6,314 nt of DNA, taken from contig JAAVIG010000019.1 in NCBI GenBank assembly GCA_014796735.1, positions 1 to 6,314 on the forward strand, in the 5' to 3' direction. The DNA is from Oscillospiraceae bacterium. Its GTDB lineage: Bacteria; Bacillota; Clostridia; Oscillospirales; Ruminococcaceae. The notes under the pieces are model-generated. The model made no database searches. It worked only from the letters and a program-made list of their open reading frames with translations, and was not told the DNA's origin. Positions 1 through 4,527 of the stretch are shown one piece after another (position 1 is the first letter of the stretch; every line of letters begins with the position of its first letter). The translations under genes and the position numbers were made by a program.

Positions 1-3
1 GAA

Positions 4-132
4 TTAAGCCTTCTCCTTCATATCAAGCATATTTTTTCCCGTTTTGTAAACGTTCAGCCTATCTGAGTAACTAACCACGAATGAATCTTGTTCTTTACCG
101 CCTGCAATGCTAAAAAGGCGAAATTTGGGCAT
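4..132 (-). CDS. Possible 42-residue small ORF or 5'-truncated remnant
   Basis: An open frame beginning MPKFRLFSIAGGKEQDSFVV and ending KNMLDMKEKA. The make-up is protein-like (mixed hydrophobic and charged residues, a plausible strand-turn-helix), and codon use looks natural. The only ATG is fused to the T-run of the upstream terminator, so there is no ribosome binding site and the start region lies within the terminator element. An in-frame stop lies 13 codons before the ATG. This suggests either a remnant whose true 5' end was replaced by the terminator, or chance. An AAGGAG at 13-18 close to its stop looks like the ribosome binding site of a further gene beyond the window. Family not recognised. 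Confidence 0.3.
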   Translation of the reverse strand: MPKFRLFSIAGGKEQDSFVVSYSDRLNVYKTGKNMLDMKEKA

Positions 133-163
133 AAAAAAGCACCTTGATTTCTCAAAGTGCTTT
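131..163 (-). terminator. Rho-independent terminator closing the toxin/small-gene block
   Basis: On the minus strand the arms AAAGCACTTTGA (152-163) and TCAAGGTGCTTT (136-147) pair over 12 bp with one G-T wobble and a four-base loop. The run TTTTTTAT extends to 131. It lies 27 bases past the stop of the 74-residue gene. The stretch TTAATTATTAAATTTT (plus strand, 162-177) before the hairpin recurs exactly at 4043-4058 beside the hicB terminator. An A/T-rich flank on the other side could also give weak termination in reverse. Confidence 0.85.
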
Positions 164-177
164 AATTATTAAATTTT
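162..177. repeat. Direct repeat copy 1 next to terminator
   Basis: Sixteen bases, TTAATTATTAAATTTT on the plus strand, identical to 4043-4058 and in the same orientation. Each copy overlaps the base of a 12-bp terminator stem, and beyond the hairpins both sites also share ATAAAAAAGC. The similarity therefore runs, with gaps, through the whole terminator element of about 47 bases. Confidence 0.8.
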
Positions 178-190
178 ACTTTCCGAAAAA

Positions 191-415
191 TCAGCGAAAT
201 ACCCCGCTTTCTTTTTCCTTTTTGTAATTCTTGTCGTAATCCTTTATAAGACGTTGCTTTATATCATCTGATACACCTTTATCAAAACAAATCACATAAT
301 CTTTTTCAACATGAACACGATCTTTTTCCTCTGGATAAAATCTATCCGGCAATCCGGGTGGCATTATTGCATACATTCTATCTGCATAAGGAAAAAGCGG
401 TTCTGTCCTATACAT
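191..415 (-). CDS. Hypothetical 74-residue phage protein
   Basis: Begins MYRTEPLFPYADRMYAIMPP. AAGGAG lies eight bases before the ATG at 415, so the start is well supported. The N-terminal half is rich in Pro and aromatic residues (PPGLPDRFYP at 19-28); the middle has a short strand (YVICFDKG, 40-47); the C-terminal third is a highly charged helix (about 50-70, Lys/Asp/Glu rich). No signal peptide, membrane segment or catalytic motif is seen, and no family is recognised. It is the last gene before the terminator at 131-163 and belongs to the AT-rich small-gene block behind the MuF toxin gene. A second immunity or accessory role is possible only by position. Confidence 0.75.
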   Translation of the reverse strand: MYRTEPLFPYADRMYAIMPPGLPDRFYPEEKDRVHVEKDYVICFDKGVSDDIKQRLIKDYDKNYKKEKESGVFR

Positions 416-449
416 TACTTCAACTCCTTAATGAAAATTTTAATCAACA

Positions 450-542
450 TTAACGGCGCAGTGCTTTTCTTACAGCGGAGTCAAACTTGCCATAAAAAAT
501 GTCAAGGTGTGAGGTGAAAACCGCGTCCATATCATTTGTCAT
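450..542 (-). CDS. Possible 30-residue small ORF between the two small genes
   Basis: An open frame beginning MTNDMDAVFTSHLDIFYGKF and ending in a basic stretch (AVRKALRR). It starts 11 bases inside the preceding gene, at an ATG in its last codons, and a second ATG at 530 follows the preceding stop by one base. It fills what would otherwise be the largest gap in the gene string. No strong ribosome binding site is visible, so it would depend on re-initiation after the upstream gene. The amino acid make-up looks like real protein, not random sequence. It could be a genuine small protein, the end of a decayed larger gene, or chance. Not recognised. Confidence 0.35.
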   Translation of the reverse strand: MTNDMDAVFTSHLDIFYGKFDSAVRKALRR

Positions 543-735
543 TGCCTGATTTCAAATCCTTGTAGTTTATAATCATATGTTCCCCATAATAGAGCACATA
601 ATACTCATCAATGTCAAGCAATTCTTTACGTACATCATTGGGTATATCTATGTCATCTCGTGTACGATATTTGTGTTCACCGATTTTGACAAGATATTCT
701 CCCATCAATTGCGAATCACTTAGTTTTAAAAGCAT
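532..735 (-). CDS. Small acidic protein, candidate immunity protein for the MuF toxin
   Basis: A 67-residue protein beginning MLLKLSDSQL. The start is the ATG at 735, one base after the toxin-gene stop, because GGGGAGGGA (741-749) sits five bases upstream. The longer reading of the frame would begin inside the toxin gene with no such site. The protein is slightly acidic (14 Asp/Glu against 10 Lys/Arg), has no signal peptide or membrane segment, and alternates short strands and helices (IDIPNDVRKELLDIDEYYVL at 29-48, MIINYKD at 54-60). I do not recognise a family. Its place directly behind a toxin domain, tight coupling, small size, cytosolic character and low GC (34% by hand count over 541-720) are what is expected of an immunity gene in polymorphic toxin systems. 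Alternatively it is an unrelated small phage protein. Confidence 0.75.
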   Translation of the reverse strand: MLLKLSDSQLMGEYLVKIGEHKYRTRDDIDIPNDVRKELLDIDEYYVLYYGEHMIINYKDLKSGNDK

Positions 736-736
736 T

Positions 737-2491
737 TTAGTCCCTCCCCAGTAAAATATTGACCACATTCTGTGAAATTATTCGAGGATTACCTCCCATA
801 TACTCTGCCACAGCTTCTGCAATAAATTCAGCATTACTCTCAAGCGCATAATACGATAATTGCTTTCCTGCCTTGATAATGTCCATTATATTGGGATTAT
901 CCTTATATTCCTTTACTCCGCATTCATTCATTACTTGTTCTCTCAACGCGGAGATTTTATCAAGCATTTCCTTGTTGTTATCGGTGTAACAATGCTGAAC
1001 AGCGTGTCCAAGTTCATGGCGTATTAGTTGTTCGGCGTTTCCGGTGCTCCAGTAACCAATATTATACTGTCCTTTAGCATCTTTGAAAAGTTTGTCGAAA
1101 GATACTTTTCCGCCAAAGCTATTAATATAGATTGCGCCTTTTTGGTGCAAATAAACACCATAGACTTTTTCATTTTGGATATTGACCGCCATTACAGATT
1201 TGATTACACCTTTTTCGCGCAATTCGCCAAATATGTCATAAAAACGGCTTATTTCATTATTCATAGCATTTGCTGCGTCAATATCGAATTTACTATAATC
1301 GACTGTTTCAAGTCCTAATTTTTCCCTTGCAATACTCTCTGCTTGGCTTATGTCCTCAGCCGAAAAATCCGAAGGCTTTACACTATTTTCTATTATACCA
1401 CTATTTCCAGATTTGTCAACCCCATCAAACCCACTATTATCCTCACTCTCCCCCACAAACCTATCCTTCCACTCATCAAACTCAATCCCATCAATCTTTT
1501 CCCCATTCAAACTCTCGTCCAAATCCTCGATAACAGGCACAAGCGTACCCGTATCACAGTTAGGGTGAAACGGCGGCGCAGTTACTCCAAGCTGAAACTC
1601 GGACATAGAAAAAACCTTTCCGTTCATCTCAACACAAACAGGACAGCTTTTTGCGTCTATCGTAAGCATTACCTTATACTTTTCCGCCCCCGCGTCCTTC
1701 AGCCCCTCATAGTGGCTCTTTGTTCTGAACGCCGCATTCTCGGTAACAATTAACCTTTTAGCCGCATATCCCGCATTTTTAACGCTATTGTCAACATATC
1801 GCTCCATCTGCTTTATGGTATCTTCAAGAGATCTGCCGTAAATGCAATTTCTTGTAAGCTCCTGATGAAGCTCATTGATCATCTGATTTTTCTTGTTCCA
1901 AATCCTGTCCGAAAAAGTTTTGCCGTCTGCCGTCCACGGTTTGGAAACAATTTTGTCAAGCTTACGTTGATCTATCTCCCCGATTTTCCACCCGACGCCC
2001 AAGCCCTTTTGTATTTCAAAAGCACTCTTATAATATCCGTCCGTAAAAGTCTTGCGTGCCATTCTGTCCACTATATCAAGCTCTGCCCCAAACGCCTTCT
2101 CGATGGACTGTTGAGTTCTCACCTTTATAGCCTCCAGTCGGGAGATATGAGACCTTGCCGAAGCACTTTCAAGCTGCTTCATCCACTTCCCGTTCAACGC
2201 ATTTTCCTCGCCGTATTTTATGTATTGCTTAACATCCCACTTAAATTCCTTCAGCTCGTTCCCCACTAACATTTTATTAGCTTCGTACAAGCTAACATTA
2301 TTATTTTTTGCCAACCGAGAAAGCCAGCTGTCAATATCTCTTTGGATATCCCTTTGAGCCTGTATAAAAGCCTCGTCAACCTCTTTGTATACTTCAAGCC
2401 CATACTTTGCCCCCGCTGCATCAAGAATATCAAATCGCTGTTTCCAATACTCTCCGTTCCTTTTCAACGCCATAATCTGCTTTTCCGTCAT
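737..2491 (-). CDS. MuF/SPP1 gp7-like minor head protein fused to a C-terminal lethal-factor-like zincin toxin domain
   Basis: A 584-residue protein, well above the roughly 300 residues of SPP1 gp7. Residues 1-240 are helical and charged. Residues about 245-322 are the MuF core: RLIVTENAAFRTKSHYEGLK (247-266), then CPVC (283-286) paired with HPNC (309-312), a likely zinc-binding set. A Ser/Gly/Asp/Asn-rich linker (about 323-375) leads to a domain (376-584) with HELGH (492-496) and, 59 residues beyond the second histidine, SYYALESNAEFIAEAVAEYM (546-565). This matches anthrax lethal factor (HEFGH...SYGRTNEAEFFAEAF): predicted zinc ligands H492, H496 and E555, catalytic E493, and Y548 equivalent to lethal factor Y728, seven residues before the glutamate in both. 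The MuF part is known to join the portal/head interior; the protease is inferred to be carried in virions and to act on a target in the infected cell. The protein overlaps the portal gene by ATGA, and the next small gene starts one base after its stop. The active site looks intact. Substrate unknown. Confidence 0.88.
   Translation of the reverse strand: MTEKQIMALKRNGEYWKQRFDILDAAGAKYGLEVYKEVDEAFIQAQRDIQRDIDSWLSRLAKNNNVSLYEANKMLVGNELKEFKWDVKQYIKYGEENALNGKWMKQLESASARSHISRLEAIKVRTQQSIEKAFGAELDIVDRMARKTFTDGYYKSAFEIQKGLGVGWKIGEIDQRKLDKIVSKPWTADGKTFSDRIWNKKNQMINELHQELTRNCIYGRSLEDTIKQMERYVDNSVKNAGYAAKRLIVTENAAFRTKSHYEGLKDAGAEKYKVMLTIDAKSCPVCVEMNGKVFSMSEFQLGVTAPPFHPNCDTGTLVPVIEDLDESLNGEKIDGIEFDEWKDRFVGESEDNSGFDGVDKSGNSGIIENSVKPSDFSAEDISQAESIAREKLGLETVDYSKFDIDAANAMNNEISRFYDIFGELREKGVIKSVMAVNIQNEKVYGVYLHQKGAIYINSFGGKVSFDKLFKDAKGQYNIGYWSTGNAEQLIRHELGHAVQHCYTDNNKEMLDKISALREQVMNECGVKEYKDNPNIMDIIKAGKQLSYYALESNAEFIAEAVAEYMGGNPRIISQNVVNILLGRD
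1392..1419 (-). promoter_or_regulatory. Consensus sigma-A-type promoter inside the MuF-toxin linker
   Basis: On the minus strand a perfect -35 TTGACA (1414-1419) and a perfect -10 TATAAT (1392-1397) are separated by 16 bases. The spacer ends in TGG, giving an extended -10 (TGn). It lies in codons 358-367 of the fusion gene, in the low-complexity linker. Transcription would start near 1385 and cover the toxin-domain sequence and the small genes beyond. No in-frame start with a ribosome binding site follows before the catalytic region (first ATG is codon 410, no AAGGAG-like site), so the likelier purpose is transcription of the downstream small genes. Motif match is direct; activity is inference. 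Confidence 0.55.
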
Positions 2492-3987
2492 TGTGCTTCC
2501 TCATCACCGCTTTTTTGCTTATCTTCATCTGGAGCAATGTGAAAATCCTTGTCATAATCCTCACCCGTCTGCTCTTCCTTCTGCTTCTTCAGCCGTTCAA
2601 TCTCCAACTGCACATCATCGACCCAAGGGTGCTGCCCTATAATCGTCTCATTGGAAAGAATCCCAATCGAAGCCTGACAATTCGCAATAGCCTCCGTCTC
2701 ATTCATCAACATATCGCGGTTAAAAATAACATTAACGTTCTCCCCGTCAAAATCACCTTTCCCAACGCACCCAAGATAAACATTCACAAACCACAGTATA
2801 TCCTCAAAAGCGGCTTGCAGTTCCGTCTCCATATCGTTAGCGTCAAGGTCAATATCGGAATACATTGATTGTATATTCATCTGATTGGGATTACCCGACA
2901 GCCGATCGTCCTTAGCGTCAAACCCCATACCGTTTTCAATAAGCGCCTTTTTGAATATTTCCAGTATAGCCTTGTAATTCTCCGCATTAACGCTGATTTC
3001 AAGTGTCTCCACCCCGCCGCCATTGTCACCGTCGCACCTCACCTTAACGGCCCCGTAGGTAGCAAGATTACGCCTAAATTCCCCCAAATCTGTACCGTCA
3101 TAGTTTTTCAATACAAGAATGGTATTCCGCGCGTCCTCCTGAAGGTTATTTTCAAAATCGGAAAGCATGACATTGATGCCGTCCTGCAAGGTCTTAACGC
3201 GCTTTAAAAGCGGTGTTTCGTTTTCGTTGTACTTAATTGGGATAAGCGGTATCTTATCCCAGTTAAAAGCTTTTTTCTCCGCCTTATCGCCCAAAATAAC
3301 ATAAGGCATGTCCGCCGCTTCATTAACGGAGCTGTCGGGAATAAGACTCCCATTTTCCAAAATAAAGCGATGAACCCCGTCAATCCCGTACACTTCCGCT
3401 TTTTCAATCAAAACAGGCGTTGTCCCCTCATACCCCTGCACCAAATAAACCCTAACCGCGCAGTCAAGAACGGTGTGTTCGCTGTCCCTCCAAAACGGAA
3501 GCACCTCATAAGCGGGAAACAGCCTAAATCTTAACTTCCCCTCCTCGTCAAAGTAAGGATAAAGCCAAGCAAGCCCCCCATTCAAAGCCGCCTTTCCCGC
3601 ATTTTTCAAAATCCGCATAAATCTTTTGTCAAAAACCTGCTTCAAAAGCTCTATGTACTGCCCATTGTCGCCCTCAATAACAAAAGGCTGACCCAAAATA
3701 TAGTTAGCCTTTTGCAAAACCAGTTTCCCGTATTGATTATCGACAATCCTGTTATTAGGCAAATTTTCGACCTCGGTAATCTCACCGCCCTCGCCGATAA
3801 TCGTGCGTTTACGGGTCAAAATATCGTGCTGCCCCTCGAAATACAAACGCCCCTTTATCTGCATAAGTCTTTCGGGGCTGTATTTCCAAGCACTTATCTC
3901 CCGCTCGAGAAATTCTTTGTCGTTCATTCCTCCCGAAGAGCTTGGATTTACTGAATTTAAAATATTAAAAGTAAGGTTTTCAAACAT
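2488..3987 (-). CDS. Portal protein, SPP1 gp6-like
   Basis: A 499-residue portal protein of the SPP1 gp6 family. Family-typical stretches occur in order: WKYSPERLMQIKGRLYFEGQ (34-53, the YYxG-like opening); PNNRIVDNQYGKLVLQKANY (77-96) followed by ILGQPF; the NGGLAWLYPYFDEEGKLRF block (136-154) with FPAYEVLPFWRD; PLIPIKYNENETPLLKRVKT (247-266) with the following SDFENNLQEDA stem helix; and a C-terminal SNETIIGQHPWVDD segment (445-458) before a charged, probably disordered tail. Known role: a dodecameric ring at one head vertex that nucleates assembly, docks TerL and channels DNA. An AGGAG site (3995-3999) six bases before the ATG supports this start; M21 is a weaker alternative. The stop overlaps the next gene as ATGA, indicating coupled translation of portal and MuF protein. 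The protein looks intact. Confidence 0.93.
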   Translation of the reverse strand: MFENLTFNILNSVNPSSSGGMNDKEFLEREISAWKYSPERLMQIKGRLYFEGQHDILTRKRTIIGEGGEITEVENLPNNRIVDNQYGKLVLQKANYILGQPFVIEGDNGQYIELLKQVFDKRFMRILKNAGKAALNGGLAWLYPYFDEEGKLRFRLFPAYEVLPFWRDSEHTVLDCAVRVYLVQGYEGTTPVLIEKAEVYGIDGVHRFILENGSLIPDSSVNEAADMPYVILGDKAEKKAFNWDKIPLIPIKYNENETPLLKRVKTLQDGINVMLSDFENNLQEDARNTILVLKNYDGTDLGEFRRNLATYGAVKVRCDGDNGGGVETLEISVNAENYKAILEIFKKALIENGMGFDAKDDRLSGNPNQMNIQSMYSDIDLDANDMETELQAAFEDILWFVNVYLGCVGKGDFDGENVNVIFNRDMLMNETEAIANCQASIGILSNETIIGQHPWVDDVQLEIERLKKQKEEQTGEDYDKDFHIAPDEDKQKSGDEEAQ

Positions 3988-4008
3988 TTTATTCTCCTAT
4001 TTTTTCCA

Positions 4009-4044
4009 ATAAAAAAGCGCTTTGCAATTAACTGCAAAACGCTT
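4009..4044 (-). terminator. Rho-independent terminator after hicB
   Basis: Read on the minus strand, the arms AAGCGTTTTGCA (4033-4044) and TGCAAAGCGCTT (4015-4026) pair over 12 bp with one G-T wobble and a six-base loop. A T-run, TTTTTTAT (to 4009), follows directly. It begins 18 bases after the hicB stop and ends 21 bases before the portal start. It would separate hicB from the head genes unless late transcripts read through it. The upstream flank repeats that of the terminator at 131-163. Confidence 0.85.
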
Positions 4045-4058
4045 AATTATTAAATTTT
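4043..4058. repeat. Direct repeat copy 2 next to the hicB terminator
   Basis: Second copy of the 16-base sequence found at 162-177, in the same orientation and the same position relative to its terminator hairpin, between the hicB stop and the hairpin. The two copies enclose the portal, MuF-toxin and small-gene block of about 3.9 kb. Confidence 0.8.
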
Positions 4059-4062
4059 CTTA

Positions 4063-4446
4063 TTACAGTCCAAGACTTTTCGCAAGTCCCTCCTGCAACA
4101 CAGCCGAAAAGTTGATCCCTTTTTCCACTGCCATATCGTTTAACCAAGCAGGAACCGTTAAGGTTTTCTTAACAGATTTCTGTTTAGCAAGACGTGTAGT
4201 CAAATCCACCTCAACCAATGTAGCGAAAGAATCTTTATCTGTTTTGATAGATAACATATCGGAAGCCTCGGGCAATTTACGTTTTTCCTCCAGCAAGGTT
4301 ATGCAATAGCCCTCCAAAGCCTCTTTTGCTCCTTCCAACGCTTCCTTTACATTATCTCCGAAGCTTTGGCAACCCTCCAAATCGGGAAATTCGACCCATA
4401 CGCTTTCATCTTCATTGTGAAATACAGCTGGATAAATCAGTTTCAT
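4063..4446 (-). CDS. hicB: HicB-family antitoxin, orphan (no hicA adjacent)
   Basis: A 127-residue protein with the classic HicB layout. The N-terminal partial RNase H-like fold reads YPAVFH (5-10), then VWVEFPDLEGCQSFGDN (16-32) and an amphipathic helix through residue 47. A charged linker follows, then a C-terminal DNA-binding segment (about 92-127: strand KKTLTVP followed by two helices) of ribbon-helix-helix type. HicB normally neutralises the HicA mRNA interferase and represses its own operon. No HicA-sized reading frame lies within the 81 bases between terL and hicB or the 75 bases between hicB and the portal gene, so the antitoxin is alone here. It has its own promoter, ribosome binding site and terminator and splits the normally contiguous terL-portal pair, which is the organisation of a phage moron. 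It might counter a host HicA, act as a solitary repressor, or be a remnant of a former pair. Family confidence is high; the role here is inference. Confidence 0.9.
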   Translation of the reverse strand: MKLIYPAVFHNEDESVWVEFPDLEGCQSFGDNVKEALEGAKEALEGYCITLLEEKRKLPEASDMLSIKTDKDSFATLVEVDLTTRLAKQKSVKKTLTVPAWLNDMAVEKGINFSAVLQEGLAKSLGL

Positions 4447-4502
4447 ACAAATTGTCCCCTCCTTACGGCTATTATTATAACACGTGTATACGTATTCATC
4501 AA
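4447..4502 (-). promoter_or_regulatory. hicB promoter with palindromic operator-like spacer
   Basis: On the minus strand a -35 TTGATG (4497-4502), a 17-base spacer and a perfect -10 TATAAT (4474-4479) precede hicB. The ribosome binding site AAGGAGGGG (4456-4464) lies nine bases before the ATG. Eighteen bases spanning the spacer and the first base of the -10 (4479-4496) form an imperfect inverted repeat, AATACGTAT/ACACGTGTT, with seven of nine positions paired. An operator there would block RNA polymerase, which fits autorepression by the DNA-binding C-terminus of HicB. Promoter and site are read directly; the regulator-operator link is inference. Confidence 0.75.
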
Positions 4503-4527
4503 TAGTTTTCGGGAAAAATTTTTGAAA

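Noticed and set aside
485..515. TTGACA on the minus strand upstream of the 74-residue gene as a -35 element
   Set aside because: No -10-like hexamer at 16-18 bases downstream (GACTCC lies at 17), so it is not supported as a promoter.
737..1375. C-terminal zincin as a capsid maturation protease
   Set aside because: Known prohead proteases are serine-type (S14, S49, S78 and herpesvirus-like folds), and the lethal-factor-type signature at the end of a MuF protein followed by a small gene fits a toxin better.
1028..2269. Several plus-strand open frames opposite the MuF gene (up to 136 codons)
   Set aside because: Antisense shadows; no ribosome binding sites, low-complexity His/Pro/Ser composition and no motifs.
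2491..4012. Plus-strand frames opposite the portal gene (up to 125 codons) and a 67-codon minus-strand frame at 3204-3407
   Set aside because: They overlap the well-supported portal gene in other frames and have no start signals or family features.
4513..4522. AAAAATTTTT palindrome after the terL stop as a terminator
   Set aside because: A self-complementary A/T run without loop or GC stem; not a rho-independent terminator.
4063..4527. Search for a HicA toxin partner
   Set aside because: Only 81 bases separate terL and hicB and 75 separate hicB and the portal gene; no 50-60 residue frame or HicA-like motif is present on either side.
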